Source: Desulfonatronum thioautotrophicum (GTDB lineage Bacteria > Desulfobacterota > Desulfovibrionia > Desulfovibrionales > Desulfonatronaceae). From it: 64,000 bases of DNA. The notes beneath the pieces are model-generated. The model was given only the letters and a program-made list of their open reading frames with translations, had not been told where the DNA came from and made no database searches. Positions 8,684 through 18,302 of this stretch are shown piece by piece. Positions within the stretch are counted from its first letter, which is position 1; each line of letters begins with the position of its first letter. A program made the translations under genes and the position numbers. The DNA is taken from contig NZ_JYNO01000012.1 in assembly GCF_000934745.1 (NCBI RefSeq), positions 62,001-126,000 of the forward strand, read 5' to 3'.

Positions 8684-9586
8684 ATGGCTCGACATTTTTT
8701 GCAAATCACCGACTTGAAGCGATCCGAGGCCTGGAACATGCTGGCCAGGGCCAAGGAGATCAAGACATCTGCATGGAGATCGAACCTTCTAGACGGTAAA
8801 ACGCTGATCCTGCTGTTTGAAAAAGCCTCGACCCGAACACGAATATCTTTTGAGGTGGCCATTCGCGACTTGGGCGGCAATGTCCTGTTCATGACCAACA
8901 AGGAATCCCAGCTTGGGCGCAATGAGCCATTAAAGGATACGGCCCGGGTCTTTGGGCGCTATGTCCAGGGCGTCGTGGTCCGGACGTTTGCCCAGGAGGT
9001 GCTGGAAGAATTGGCGTCCATGGGTGGGATTCCGGTGGTCAATGCCCTGACCGATCTGCACCACCCGTGCCAGGTCATGAGCGACATGCTGACCATTTTC
9101 GAGCAGACCCCGGACATTCCGAGCCTGAAGATTGCCTGGGTCGGTGATGGGAACAATATGGCCAACTCCTGGCTGCATGCGGCCGTGCACTTCCCGTTTT
9201 CTTTGTATTTGGCCGTTCCGGCAGGATACGAGCCGAACCCGGAGGTCTTGCAGGATGCCCGGGAGAACGGGGCCAACGTGGTGGTGACCCACGATCCCAA
9301 GGAAGCCGTGAGTGAGGCGCACTATGTGAATACCGATGTCTGGGCTTCCATGGGGCAGGAGGATGCCGCCGAAGAACGCCGGGAAATTTTTGCACCGTTT
9401 CAGGTCAATTCCCGGCTTTTGGCCCTGGCCCAACCGGACTGCAAGGTTCTGCACTGCCTCCCGGCAAAGCGCGGTGAAGAAATCACCGACGAGGTCATGG
9501 AAAGCGAGGCCTCCCTGGTCTGGGACCAGGCCGAAAATCGACTGCATATGCAAAAGGCCTTGCTGGAGTGGGTTTTCGCGGAATAA
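8684..9586 (+). CDS. argF: Ornithine carbamoyltransferase
   Basis: The enzyme makes citrulline from ornithine and carbamoyl phosphate in arginine synthesis. The carbamoyl phosphate loop STRTR is at residues 49-53, followed by HPCQ near 127 and the ornithine-binding HCLP near 266. ATG 8684 gives 300 residues, the normal length, and follows GAGGA; the longer open frame from 8600 has no family support. argG and argH follow in the same direction after a 568-bp spacer, so argF may be transcribed separately. Confidence 0.95.
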   Translation: MARHFLQITDLKRSEAWNMLARAKEIKTSAWRSNLLDGKTLILLFEKASTRTRISFEVAIRDLGGNVLFMTNKESQLGRNEPLKDTARVFGRYVQGVVVRTFAQEVLEELASMGGIPVVNALTDLHHPCQVMSDMLTIFEQTPDIPSLKIAWVGDGNNMANSWLHAAVHFPFSLYLAVPAGYEPNPEVLQDARENGANVVVTHDPKEAVSEAHYVNTDVWASMGQEDAAEERREIFAPFQVNSRLLALAQPDCKVLHCLPAKRGEEITDEVMESEASLVWDQAENRLHMQKALLEWVFAE

Positions 9587-9591
9587 CACCG

Positions 9592-9630
9592 ACAATCCGA
9601 TGAAAAACTTCCCATTGCTGCGTGGGTCGT
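9592..9630 (+). repeat. Dispersed palindromic element, copy B (left arm only)
   Basis: AATCCGATGAAAAACTTCCC followed by ATTGCTGCG matches the left arm of the element; the right arm is missing. It starts 6 bp after the argF stop. Confidence 0.6.
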
Positions 9631-10091
9631 GCAACCCTCATGGCTGAAAAATGTTTTGATTTTGGGAATGGTTCAGAATTGGTTGTCCCTCCGCGGGGGC
9701 GGACCTGTGTGCCCGTCCCTTACGGGTTGAGGCGTCATCTCGACTGGGCGCACACACAGGTGCGCCCCTACGGCACAACGACACCCGTCGGGGTCAATCC
9801 GGATGTCCGAAAAAATGTACACAAAATAATTCGGCGTTATGAACCGGGATGGTGCAGAGCAGGTTGACGTTTGGATACGGGTTGCCCTCCTGGGTGCGAG
9901 GGCGCCTCACCCTTGTTTTTCTTGATGAGGGCGAGACGCCCTCATTCCCAGGAACTTGCGCCAAGGGATAATTAATTCCCCCCGAAAAAAAAGTGTCAAC
10001 CTTTTTCGCCCGCGAAATAAACCATACCCGTGAATCGTCCCTGATTTTGAACGTTCATGGCCCCATCCACCGGGAATTTTTGACCAAACCG

Positions 10092-10125
10092 TGAATAAAG
10101 AATTTCAATTGTATGAATTAATTCA
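10092..10125 (+). promoter_or_regulatory. Possible arginine-repressor operator upstream of argG
   Basis: Two AT-rich dyads lie 30-63 bp before the argG ATG: TGAATAAAGAATTTCA and the perfect palindrome TGAATTAATTCA. Both share TGAAT/ATTCA half-sites with the ArgR box, but their spacings (16 and 12 bases) do not match the Escherichia coli consensus exactly. No argR gene is in the window, so this is a tentative operator. Confidence 0.35.
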
Positions 10126-10154
10126 GTATTATACAACAGGACGGATACGCGGCA

Positions 10155-11348
10155 ATGCAGCAACACATTGATACGGTGGTTTTGGCCTACTCCGGCGGTC
10201 TGGATACGTCGGTCATTTTGAAATGGATCAAGGAAACCTATGCCTGCAAGGTGATCGCCTTTACCGCGGACCTGGGGCAAGGCGAGGACCTCTCCGGCGT
10301 GGAGCGCCGGGCGCTGGAGACCGGCGCGGCCAAAGCCCATGTGGAGGACCTGCGTGAAGAGTTTGCCCGGGATTTCATCTTTCCGATGATGCGGGCCAAT
10401 GCGGTGTACGAGGGCCGATATCTGCTGGGTACCTCCATTGCCCGTCCGCTGATCGCCAAGAGGATGGTAGAGATCGCCCGGGCCGAGGGCGCCCAGGCCA
10501 TTGCTCACGGAGCTACCGGCAAGGGCAATGATCAGGTTCGCTTCGAGCTGACCGCGGCGGCCCTGGACAAAAGCATCAAAACCATCGCTCCCTGGCGAGA
10601 GTGGGACCTCTGTTCCCGCACGGACTGCGTTGAATATGCCCGGAAACACGATATCCCCGTGACCGTGACCAAGGACAAACCCTATTCCTGTGACGGCAAC
10701 CTGCTGCATCTTTCCTTTGAAGGTGGGGAGTTGGAAGACCCTTGGGCCGAACCTGGGCCGCACACCTACATGATGTGCGTTCCGCCGGAACAGGCCCCGG
10801 ATCAGCCGGAGATAGCCACCATCGACTTTACTGCCGGCAATCCGGTGGCACTCAATGGCAGGGAGTTGAGCCCCGCGGAAATCATGGCGGAATTGAATAC
10901 TCTGGGCGGGCGGCACGGCATTGGACGTTTGGACATGGTGGAGAGCCGCTTCGTGGGCATGAAATCCCGTGGTGTCTATGAAACACCGGGAGGTACGATT
11001 CTGCAGGCCGCGCACCGTGACCTGGAAGGGTTGACCATGGATCGGGAAACCATGCGCTTGCGCGACCAACTCATCCCGCAATACGCGGCCATGGTCTACA
11101 ACGGATTCTGGTTCGCCCCGGAGCGGGAGGCCCTGCAGGCCTTTATCGACAAGACCCAGGAACGGGTCCGGGGAACCGTGCGCCTCAAACTGTACAAGGG
11201 GGCGGTCTCGGTCCTGGGCCGCAAATCAGACGTCTCCCTGTACAACCCGGAATTGGCCACCTTTGAGCAGGACATGGTCTACGACCAGGCCGACGCGGCC
11301 GGTTTCATCCGCCTGAATGCCCTGCGGCTGCGGGCCTGGAATCAATAA
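10155..11348 (+). CDS. argG: Argininosuccinate synthase
   Basis: The enzyme condenses citrulline and aspartate using ATP to give argininosuccinate. The ATP pyrophosphatase loop SGGLDTS is at residues 13-19, and [13 protein letters not shown], typical of ArgG, lies near residue 118. The length, 397 residues, is normal. The start has a weak AGGACGGA site. Its stop codon shares one base with the argH start (TAATG), so the two are translationally coupled. Confidence 0.97.
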   Translation: MQQHIDTVVLAYSGGLDTSVILKWIKETYACKVIAFTADLGQGEDLSGVERRALETGAAKAHVEDLREEFARDFIFPMMRANAVYEGRYLLGTSIARPLIAKRMVEIARAEGAQAIAHGATGKGNDQVRFELTAAALDKSIKTIAPWREWDLCSRTDCVEYARKHDIPVTVTKDKPYSCDGNLLHLSFEGGELEDPWAEPGPHTYMMCVPPEQAPDQPEIATIDFTAGNPVALNGRELSPAEIMAELNTLGGRHGIGRLDMVESRFVGMKSRGVYETPGGTILQAAHRDLEGLTMDRETMRLRDQLIPQYAAMVYNGFWFAPEREALQAFIDKTQERVRGTVRLKLYKGAVSVLGRKSDVSLYNPELATFEQDMVYDQADAAGFIRLNALRLRAWNQ

Positions 11349-12757
11349 TGTCCAGGAAGGAGGCCGCCGGCAAACTGTGGGGCGGACGCTTCGAAACAGC
11401 CACGAACCGGCTTGTGGAGGATTACACGGCCTCGGTTCAGGCGGATCGTCGTTTGGCTCCCCAGGATATTCGGGGCTCCATGGCCCATGCCCGGATGCTG
11501 GGCCGCCAAGGTGTGCTGCGGCCCGAAGATGTGGAGGCCATTGTCGAGGGGTTGCGCCAGGTGGAGGCCGAGGTTGCGGCCGGAACATTCGTCTGGCGGG
11601 ACGAGCTGGAAGACGTGCACATGAATATCGAGGCCCGCCTGACCGAGTTGATCGGCGAGGCCGGCAAGCGCCTGCACACCGGACGAAGTCGCAACGACCA
11701 GGTGGCCCTGGACTTCCGGCTGCATGTCGACGAGGCGCTGGCGCAGTGGCAGGCCTGCCTGGCGGAACTCATTGATGTCCTGGTCCACCGGGCCGCAGAG
11801 CACGTCCAGACGTTGCTGCCAGGCTGTACGCACCTGCAACCGGCTCAACCAGTCAGCCTGGCCCAGCATCTGCTGGCCTACGCCTGGATGTTTCGCCGGG
11901 ATTTCGATCGGGTCTCCGATGCCCGAAAACGGGTGCGGATCAGTCCGCTGGGGGCCGCGGCACTTGCCGGCACCACCTATCCCATCGACCCGGGCATGGT
12001 TGCCCGGGAGGTGGGATTCCCAGGAGTGTTCACCAACAGCATGGACGCAGTGGCCGACCGGGACTTTGTCATGGAGTCCGTTTTCTGCGCATCCGTGATC
12101 ATGGCCCATCTCTCCCGGCTTTGCGAGGAACTGATCCTGTGGGCTAATCCGGCTTTCGGCTTCGTGCGCCTGCCGGACGCTTTTGCCACCGGATCGAGCA
12201 TCATGCCCCAGAAGAAGAATCCGGATGTCGCCGAACTGATGCGTGGCAAGACAGGACGGGTTTACGGTGATTTGACCGCTCTGCTGACCCTGGTCAAGGG
12301 CCTTCCGCTGACTTATAATCGGGACTTGCAGGAAGACAAGGAGCCGTTTTTCGACACGGACAGGACCGTTTCCGCCTCATTGCGGCTTATGGCCGCGATG
12401 ATGGCCGAGATGGGCTTTGTTCCCGAACGGATGCTGGCAATGCTGCGCCGGGGCTTTCTCAACGCCACGGAGCTGGCTGACTATCTCGTGGGCAAGGGGT
12501 TGGCCTTTCGCGACGCCCACCATGCCGTGGGGCGGGCGGTGGCTTTTGCCGAGGCCCAAGAACGGGGTCTGGAGGATCTTTCCCTGGAGGAATTGCGAGG
12601 GTTTTCGTTGCTGATCACCGAGGACGTCTTCAGCGTTCTGGATTACCATCAGGCCGTGGCCCGGCGCGCTGCTCCAGGGGGCACCGGAGATGTTCCGGTT
12701 CGAGGCCAGATCGCCGATCTGCGGGCATGGTTGCGAGAGCTTCGCGCCTCGCTGTGA
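11348..12757 (+). CDS. argH: Argininosuccinate lyase
   Basis: ArgH splits argininosuccinate into arginine and fumarate, the last step of arginine synthesis. The fumarase/lyase signature [12 protein letters not shown] lies near residue 280 and the early HTGRSRNDQ motif near residue 115. At 469 residues it has the usual length. The AAGGAGG visible at the gene start lies inside the coding region; initiation probably relies on coupling to argG, whose stop overlaps its ATG. Confidence 0.97.
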   Translation: MSRKEAAGKLWGGRFETATNRLVEDYTASVQADRRLAPQDIRGSMAHARMLGRQGVLRPEDVEAIVEGLRQVEAEVAAGTFVWRDELEDVHMNIEARLTELIGEAGKRLHTGRSRNDQVALDFRLHVDEALAQWQACLAELIDVLVHRAAEHVQTLLPGCTHLQPAQPVSLAQHLLAYAWMFRRDFDRVSDARKRVRISPLGAAALAGTTYPIDPGMVAREVGFPGVFTNSMDAVADRDFVMESVFCASVIMAHLSRLCEELILWANPAFGFVRLPDAFATGSSIMPQKKNPDVAELMRGKTGRVYGDLTALLTLVKGLPLTYNRDLQEDKEPFFDTDRTVSASLRLMAAMMAEMGFVPERMLAMLRRGFLNATELADYLVGKGLAFRDAHHAVGRAVAFAEAQERGLEDLSLEELRGFSLLITEDVFSVLDYHQAVARRAAPGGTGDVPVRGQIADLRAWLRELRASL

Positions 12758-12796
12758 GTGGCTTTTGAAAGCTGCCTTGAAGCCGGGTTGGGATGT

Positions 12797-12818
12797 CTGT
12801 TGCGGCATTGCGCAACAG
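12797..12818. other. Hairpin between argH and tRNA-Sec
   Basis: CTGTTGCG and CGCAACAG flank a 6-base loop, 40 bp past argH and 23 bp beyond the 3' end of the minus-strand tRNA. It has no T-run on either strand, so a role as bidirectional terminator is only possible. Confidence 0.4.
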
Positions 12819-12840
12819 CAGACCGGAAAGGAGGGGGGTA

Positions 12841-12934
12841 TGGCGGAAGCGTATAGGAGTCGAACCTACCGACGACCTCTCGACCGTCCACTGGATTTGA
12901 AGTCCAGGCGCCACACCGGTGACGAAACGCTTCC
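12841..12934 (-). tRNA. selC: Selenocysteine tRNA, anticodon UCA
   Basis: Read on the minus strand, an 8-bp acceptor stem forms between GGAAGCGT and ACGCTTCC, followed by discriminator G and an encoded CCA. The anticodon stem-loop is CTGGA-CTTCAAA-TCCAG with anticodon TCA. A long variable arm (GGACGGTCGAGAGGTCGTC region) and a T-loop of GGTTCGACTCC follow. The 94-nt length, long acceptor and long extra arm are specific to bacterial tRNA-Sec and match the plan of E. coli selC. It reads UGA as selenocysteine, so selenoproteins should be encoded elsewhere. It lies antisense between argH and ftsH. Confidence 0.95.
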
Positions 12935-13087
12935 CTTGCCGGAGTTTGCCGCAACCACAATCGGTATCGGGCAACCAGCTGCGTCTTGTAGCCATTTCGA
13001 TCCTGATCCGCAAGCCTGGGATCAGCTTTCCGTAACTCCAGTCCACACCGCTTTTGAAGCGATAATTTGATAGAGGAGGAATCCGCG

Positions 13088-15220
13088 TTGAATAATTTTT
13101 CCAAGAATCTGCTGCTCTGGGCCACCATTTCCGTGGTCATGGTGGTGCTGTTCAACATGTTCAGCCAGCCGCCGGTCCAGGAACAGCGCCTAAGCTACAG
13201 CGAGTTTCTGACCCGCATTCAAAATGGAGAGGTCACCGAGGTCAAGATCCAGGGCCAGAAGATCCAGGGCGTTTTGCTCAATGAGCAGCGTTTTGTCTCC
13301 TTCAACCCCAGTGACCCGGAACTGGTCTCGATCCTGCTGGATAACAACGTGCGCGTGGTGGCCGAACCGGAAGCGACATCCCCGTGGTATTTTACGATGC
13401 TCATTTCCTGGTTCCCCTTTCTGCTGCTGATCGGGGTCTGGATTTTTTTCATGCGCCAGATGCAGTCCGGCGGTGGGCGGGCCATGTCGTTTGGCCGGTC
13501 CAGGGCCAAGATGCTCAGCGAGGAATCCACCAAGGTCACCTTCGAGGATGTGGCCGGGGTGGACGAGGCCAAGGATGAGCTGATGGAAGTGGTGGAGTTT
13601 CTTCGGGAGCCGAAGAAATTCACCCGGCTGGGCGGGCGTATCCCCAAGGGCGTCCTGTTGGTGGGCTCGCCGGGAACCGGGAAGACCCTGCTGGCCAGGG
13701 CCGTGGCCGGAGAGGCCGGGGTACCGTTTTTTTCCATTTCCGGCTCGGATTTCGTGGAAATGTTCGTGGGTGTTGGAGCGGCCCGGGTTCGGGATCTCTT
13801 CACCCAGGGCAAGAAAAACGCCCCATGCCTGATATTTATCGACGAGATCGACGCAGTGGGGCGGCAGCGGGGAGCCGGACTGGGCGGCGGCCATGACGAA
13901 CGCGAACAGACGTTAAACCAGATGCTCGTGGAGATGGACGGCTTTGAGTCCAATGAGGGCGTCATCCTGATCGCGGCCACCAACCGGCCTGACGTTCTGG
14001 ACCCGGCACTGTTGCGTCCGGGCCGGTTCGATCGCCAGGTGGTGGTTCCGGCTCCGGACCTGCGCGGGCGGGCGCGGATTCTGCAGGTTCATGCCAAGCG
14101 TTCGCCGCTGGCCAAGGGAGTTGACCTGGAGTTGCTGGCCAAGGGGACGCCGGGCATGTCCGGAGCGGACCTGGAAAACCTGGTCAACGAGGCGGCCCTG
14201 CACGCGGCCCGCAAGGGCAAGGAACAGCTGGACATGTTGGACTTTGAGGAAGCCAAGGACAAGCTGCTCATGGGCAAGGAGCGGCGGAGCATGATTCTCA
14301 GCGAAGACGAGAAGAAGACCACTGCGTACCATGAAGCCGGCCACGCGCTGGTGGCCCGGCTGCTGCCCGGTACGGATCCGGTGCACAAGGTGTCCATCAT
14401 TCCTCGTGGCATGGCCCTGGGTGTGACCATGCAACTGCCGGAGGACGACCGGCATAACTACAGCCGGGCCTATCTGGAAAAGACCCTGGCCGTGCTGCTG
14501 GCCGGCCGGGTTGCCGAGGAAATCATTTTTGACCAGCTGACCACCGGGGCGGGCAATGACATCGAGCGAGCTACCAAGATGGCCCGAAAGATGGTCTGCC
14601 AATGGGGCATGAGCGACACTTTGGGGCCGCTTTCTCTTGGTGAAAACAACGATCATGTCTTCCTGGGCCGGGAAATCGGCCATAACAAGGACTATAGTGA
14701 ACAGACCGCGCAGTTGATCGACGCCGAGATCAAAGGCTTTGTCTCCAGGGCCCATGCCAAGGCCAGGCAGCTGCTGGAAAAGAATATCGAACACCTGCAC
14801 GCCATGGCCAATGCTCTGCTGGAGCGGGAGACCATCAGCGGAGAGGACATTACCCGGTTGATGGAGGGCAAACCATTGCCGCCCATGAATGTCGCGGCCA
14901 AAATTCATTCAGAGGGGAGCTCTGCTTCTGAATCTTCGCCTGGGGCTTCACAGGAGGCTGCGCCTGAGCAAGCTGGGTCATCTTCCGAAGAGGTTCCTGA
15001 CAAGGCATCTTCGGATGAAGCATCTTCAGGCGAAGCATCCGCAGACAAACAATCATCCGGCAAGCAGTCGCCAGACAAGAGCTCTCCGGGTGCACAGCCT
15101 TCGCAAGAGCAGCCCTTTGAAGAACAGTCTTCGGATGAGCAGCCCCAAGGCAAACAGCCTTCGGACGACGATGCGGATGATTTTACCCTGGAAGAGCCGG
15201 ATAAGCCCGGGCGCTCCTGA
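13088..15220 (+). CDS. ftsH: ATP-dependent zinc metalloprotease FtsH with long acidic C-terminal tail
   Basis: FtsH is a membrane-bound AAA+ protease that degrades misfolded and regulatory proteins. TTG 13088 is taken as start: GAGGAGGA precedes it and it yields the family N-terminus [11 protein letters not shown]. Two N-terminal membrane segments (about 5-25 and 98-120) frame a periplasmic loop. Walker A GSPGTGKT is at ~193-200, Walker B LIFIDEID follows, and the zinc site HEAGH is near 415. From about residue 605 a ~100-residue tail rich in Ser, Glu, Gln and Lys follows, longer than in most FtsH proteins. folP begins 46 bp later. Confidence 0.96.
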   Translation: MNNFSKNLLLWATISVVMVVLFNMFSQPPVQEQRLSYSEFLTRIQNGEVTEVKIQGQKIQGVLLNEQRFVSFNPSDPELVSILLDNNVRVVAEPEATSPWYFTMLISWFPFLLLIGVWIFFMRQMQSGGGRAMSFGRSRAKMLSEESTKVTFEDVAGVDEAKDELMEVVEFLREPKKFTRLGGRIPKGVLLVGSPGTGKTLLARAVAGEAGVPFFSISGSDFVEMFVGVGAARVRDLFTQGKKNAPCLIFIDEIDAVGRQRGAGLGGGHDEREQTLNQMLVEMDGFESNEGVILIAATNRPDVLDPALLRPGRFDRQVVVPAPDLRGRARILQVHAKRSPLAKGVDLELLAKGTPGMSGADLENLVNEAALHAARKGKEQLDMLDFEEAKDKLLMGKERRSMILSEDEKKTTAYHEAGHALVARLLPGTDPVHKVSIIPRGMALGVTMQLPEDDRHNYSRAYLEKTLAVLLAGRVAEEIIFDQLTTGAGNDIERATKMARKMVCQWGMSDTLGPLSLGENNDHVFLGREIGHNKDYSEQTAQLIDAEIKGFVSRAHAKARQLLEKNIEHLHAMANALLERETISGEDITRLMEGKPLPPMNVAAKIHSEGSSASESSPGASQEAAPEQAGSSSEEVPDKASSDEASSGEASADKQSSGKQSPDKSSPGAQPSQEQPFEEQSSDEQPQGKQPSDDDADDFTLEEPDKPGRS

Positions 15221-15265
15221 TCCACTAGCAGGGTTGCCCACGGTATTGGTCGCGGTTTTTTTTTC

Positions 15266-16270
15266 ATGCAGCCTTCTCGCATCTGGCGTATTAAGGATGA
15301 GCACCGGCTTGCCCTCTCTCGGCCGGTGATCATGGGGGTGGTGAACTGCACTCCGGATTCGTTTTACGACGGCGGGCGGCACGCAAAACCTGAAGCCGCC
15401 TCGCGGCACGGTATGCTGCTGGCCGCCCAGGGCGCGACAATCTTGGACATCGGCGGGGAATCGACCCGTCCCGGATCCCGACCAGTGAGCGCGGAAGAAG
15501 AACTGGCAAGAGTGCTGCCCGTAATTCGGAAATTACGGGCAGCATTCACGGATCCAAGTTTGAACCGTGAGCCGACGGTTCAAGCGAGTGATGCCACGTC
15601 TCTCCATTGCGAACCGACCTCGGTTGGTCCTTTTGCCCCGCCGGAACATGGGGATATTGGCGCCCCTGACTCCGGATCTTTTGGTGGCGAAGCAACCGTC
15701 ATCTCCATCGATACCACCAAGGCCATTGTCGCGGCCGCGGCCCTGGAGGCCGGGGCGGCCATTGTCAATGATGTCTCCGCATGTCGATTTGATCCCGAAC
15801 TCGTGGATGTGCTGCGGCAATATCGGCCGGGCTACGTGCTGATGCATGCCCAGGGCAACCCGGAAACCATGCAGGTTGCCCCGGTGTACGCCAATGTGGT
15901 TGACGAGGTTTGCCGGTTCCTTGACGAACGGATGCATCACCTGGTCCGCTCCGGACTGCCGGAAAGCTCCATTGTTCTTGATCCGGGTATCGGTTTCGGC
16001 AAGCGATTGGAACATAACCTGGAATTGCTGCGCAACGTGGATCGTCTGGCCCGGATGGGGCGTCCAATATTGGTGGGCATTTCACATAAATCATTCTGGA
16101 AGGGGCTATTGGGCCTGGAACTGGAGGATAGGGGGATGGTCACGCAGGTGGCCACTGCGCTACTTGCGACAAAAGGGGTGGCGATTCACCGGGTACATGA
16201 CGTAGCGGCATCGGCCCGGACCCTGCGAGTGGTTGAGGCCCTGGCTGGTATGGAGGAGTGCGGGTGCTAG
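15266..16270 (+). CDS. folP: Dihydropteroate synthase with a ~50-residue insertion
   Basis: FolP joins p-aminobenzoate to the pterin pyrophosphate in folate synthesis. Family motifs are MGVVNCTPDSF (from residue 23), DIGGESTRPG (near 61), VISIDTTKA, NDVSA and the late GISHKSF. The protein is 334 residues against the usual ~270-285. The extra ~50 residues (about 92-142, from AAFTDPSLN to GSFGGEA) lie between RVLPVIRKLR and VISIDTTKA, and their DNA is built of inverted repeats. No good ribosome binding site is visible before ATG 15266. The 3' end overlaps cdaA by 7 bp. Confidence 0.9.
   Translation: MQPSRIWRIKDEHRLALSRPVIMGVVNCTPDSFYDGGRHAKPEAASRHGMLLAAQGATILDIGGESTRPGSRPVSAEEELARVLPVIRKLRAAFTDPSLNREPTVQASDATSLHCEPTSVGPFAPPEHGDIGAPDSGSFGGEATVISIDTTKAIVAAAALEAGAAIVNDVSACRFDPELVDVLRQYRPGYVLMHAQGNPETMQVAPVYANVVDEVCRFLDERMHHLVRSGLPESSIVLDPGIGFGKRLEHNLELLRNVDRLARMGRPILVGISHKSFWKGLLGLELEDRGMVTQVATALLATKGVAIHRVHDVAASARTLRVVEALAGMEECGC
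15513..15625. repeat. Palindrome cluster inside the folP insertion
   Basis: Three successive dyads lie in the inserted coding stretch. TGCTGCCCGTAATT pairs with its exact complement across CGGA (15513-15544). TTGAACCGT/ACGGTTCAA flank 6 bases (15560-15583). AACCGA/TCGGTT flank 2 bases (15612-15625). The reading frame remains open through all three. Confidence 0.8.
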
Positions 16271-17007
16271 AGCAGTTGCCGATCAATGCCCGAGACTTGG
16301 TGGATATCGGTCTGGTTACTTTCGCCTTTTATCGATTGATTCTGTTGATCAAGGGGACGCGGGCCGTTTCGGTCATCTATGGTCTGGTATTGATCCTGGC
16401 AGTCTATTATGTGTCCGACGAATTCGGCCTGTTTACCCTGAATTGGCTGTTGGCCAATTTTCTGGGATCACTCTTTTTGGTGATCATCATTTTTTTTCAG
16501 CAGGATATCCGCAAGGCCCTTTCCGAGCTGGGTGCCGGCAGCCTTTGGAGACGTCGCAACGTTTCCGACCTGCTGGTGAACGAGGTGGCCTTTGCTGTGC
16601 TGAACATGGCCAAATCCCGTATCGGGGCGTTGATCGTCTTTGAGCGCGGCGTTCCTCTGGGCGACATCATCGCTCGTGGCGTGGAAATCAAGGCGGATCT
16701 CAGTCGCGAACTGCTGGTGACCATTTTTTACCCGAATACTCCCCTGCATGACGGGGCCGTGGTGGTTCGGGGCGGGCGCATCGAGGCCGCTGGATGCATC
16801 CTGCCGCTGTCCTCCGGGGTGGATCACTCCTCCAAGCTGGGGACCAGGCACCGGGCGGCCATCGGAGTCAGTGAGGAAACCGACGCCGTCGCCCTGGTGG
16901 TTTCCGAGGAGCGTGGGGTCATTTCCATTGCCCGGGGAGGTGTCTTGACGGAAAATTTAACCGAGGATCGGATCAAGGAAGTCCTTCGCGAAATTCTGGC
17001 CCAATAG
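16264..17007 (+). CDS. cdaA: Diadenylate cyclase CdaA
   Basis: CdaA is a membrane enzyme making cyclic di-AMP from two ATP. Three N-terminal membrane segments (within ~10-80) precede the DisA_N cyclase domain. The catalytic LHDGAV is near residues 159-164 and the ATP-contacting TRHRAAIG near 193-200. GTG 16264 is preferred over the in-frame GTG 16258 because GGAGG is then at proper spacing (7 bp); the gene overlaps folP by 7 bp. cdaR and glmM follow, the arrangement known from Firmicutes where CdaR and GlmM control CdaA. Confidence 0.93.
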   Translation: MLEQLPINARDLVDIGLVTFAFYRLILLIKGTRAVSVIYGLVLILAVYYVSDEFGLFTLNWLLANFLGSLFLVIIIFFQQDIRKALSELGAGSLWRRRNVSDLLVNEVAFAVLNMAKSRIGALIVFERGVPLGDIIARGVEIKADLSRELLVTIFYPNTPLHDGAVVVRGGRIEAAGCILPLSSGVDHSSKLGTRHRAAIGVSEETDAVALVVSEERGVISIARGGVLTENLTEDRIKEVLREILAQ

Positions 17008-17153
17008 CCTACTGGGCAGAGTATCCACGCCCTTGCATCCTGTTCCGTCAAAACGTTTAACAGCTTCACTTCAACGCCTGAAAAATCGGAAGATGCATGT
17101 CCGGCTTGGCTTTGATGAACGATTCCTGACGCTATCCGTGAACAGGAGCAACG

Positions 17154-18095
17154 ATGCGTTCAAACTGGCAGTACCTGTTATTGGCCTTCGCCTTGGCTGT
17201 TTTTTCCTGGTATCTTGTTTCCGGCCGGGAGAAAGTGGATACCTGGATCCAGGTCCCTGTGGAAATGGTAAATATGCCAGAGGGATATGTCGTCCGTCAG
17301 GGGATGGTCAACCGGATTGATGTCCGGGTTCGTGGCCCACGGCCCATGGTGCGGACCATCGACATGCGCAATGCATTTTATCCCCTGGACCTGGCAGGTT
17401 TGCAGGTCGGAATGAATCAGCTGGATTTTGAAAATCGCAATCTCAACTTGTCTCGGGCCATCGAGGTGGTGGAAATCGTTCCTTCCCGCGTGGACTTGCT
17501 TGTAGACCAAATAATCACCAAGCGTGTTCCGGTGCAGAAGCAGCTTGAGGTGGAGCTACATGAAGACTTTGAGTTGCGTGCATACGCCGTGAATCCCGCG
17601 GAGGTGACACTTCGCGGACCGCGGGTGATGGTCGAGCCCGTGGATGAGGTGCAAACGCAGCCCGTGTTGGTGGAGGATGATCGGCCCGGTCGGATGGAGC
17701 GCTCTACCAGTCTGGTTCTGCCTCCTGAAGTGGAATCCAGCCCCAGCCGGGTCACCTTGCAGCTGGACTTCGGTGAAAAGCTGACTGAGATTGATCTGGA
17801 GGTCAGGGTTACGGCCCTGCGCCCCACGGGTATGGAGATGCAATTGGAGCCGTCCACGGTTCAGCTGACGGTTCAGGTTCCGGTATCCTTGGCCCGGGAA
17901 GCGGATTTTGCCGAACGGGTGCGCATCGTTGCCGCGCATTTGGGAGAGTTGCCTTCAGGCACGCATGAAGTCGGCTATCGGGTTGAACTGCCCGTCGGTG
18001 TGATGTTGCTGCGGGCCGAACCGGAGCGAATCCAGGTGACCCTGGAGGTGGAAGTCGTTGATCCTGCCGGCGATAGTCCGGGCAATGCCGGTTAG
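17154..18095 (+). CDS. cdaR: YbbR-domain regulator of diadenylate cyclase
   Basis: This is a single-pass membrane protein with a hydrophobic N-terminus (residues 5-22, then GREKVDTWIQVPVE) and several extracytoplasmic YbbR repeats. These show the recurring pattern 'V.L.GP...V' (VRVRGPRPMV near 57, VTLRGPRVMV near 150). In Firmicutes CdaR binds CdaA and modulates c-di-AMP synthesis; the same role is inferred from gene order. AGGAGC precedes ATG 17154. A 146-bp spacer separates it from cdaA. Confidence 0.88.
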   Translation: MRSNWQYLLLAFALAVFSWYLVSGREKVDTWIQVPVEMVNMPEGYVVRQGMVNRIDVRVRGPRPMVRTIDMRNAFYPLDLAGLQVGMNQLDFENRNLNLSRAIEVVEIVPSRVDLLVDQIITKRVPVQKQLEVELHEDFELRAYAVNPAEVTLRGPRVMVEPVDEVQTQPVLVEDDRPGRMERSTSLVLPPEVESSPSRVTLQLDFGEKLTEIDLEVRVTALRPTGMEMQLEPSTVQLTVQVPVSLAREADFAERVRIVAAHLGELPSGTHEVGYRVELPVGVMLLRAEPERIQVTLEVEVVDPAGDSPGNAG

Positions 18096-18185
18096 GTGCC
18101 CCAGAATATATCGGGGATATGTCAGGGTGTATCTGTACTAGTGGCCAAGGTCCGGGGGCCATCATGATGCATGCGATATATGTTG

Positions 18186-18272
18186 CTGAGTGTTAAAAAA
18201 GTACTTATCCACAGCCCGTTCAAAAATCCCAAGTGCTGCGACCCGGTAATTGGGAATTCTTCAACGGACTGG
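18186..18272 (-). repeat. Dispersed palindromic element, copy C (inverted)
   Basis: It reads CTGAGTGTTAAAAAAGTAC, then CAGCCCGTTCAAAAATCCC, and ends AATTCTTCAACGGACTGG: the element in reverse orientation with a shortened core. It fills most of the cdaR-glmM spacer and ends 30 bp before glmM. Confidence 0.75.
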
Positions 18273-18302
18273 CAAGCTCGTAACGGAATTATGAGGTGTT
18301 GA

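Larger units (their letters stand above)
9587..10154. other. Spacer between argF and argG with repeat fragments
   Basis: These 568 bases hold the left arm of the dispersed element (9592-9630) and GC-rich inverted pieces of the GTAGGGGC class near 9670-9775. A GAGGGCGCC...GAGGGCGAGACGCCCTC palindromic stretch follows near 9898-9940. The AT-rich argG promoter region comes last. The 81-residue frame at 9622-9867 consists of repeat sequence and is not called. Confidence 0.55.

Noticed and set aside
9622-9867. 81-codon frame between argF and argG
   Set aside because: It is composed of repeat-derived GC-rich sequence.
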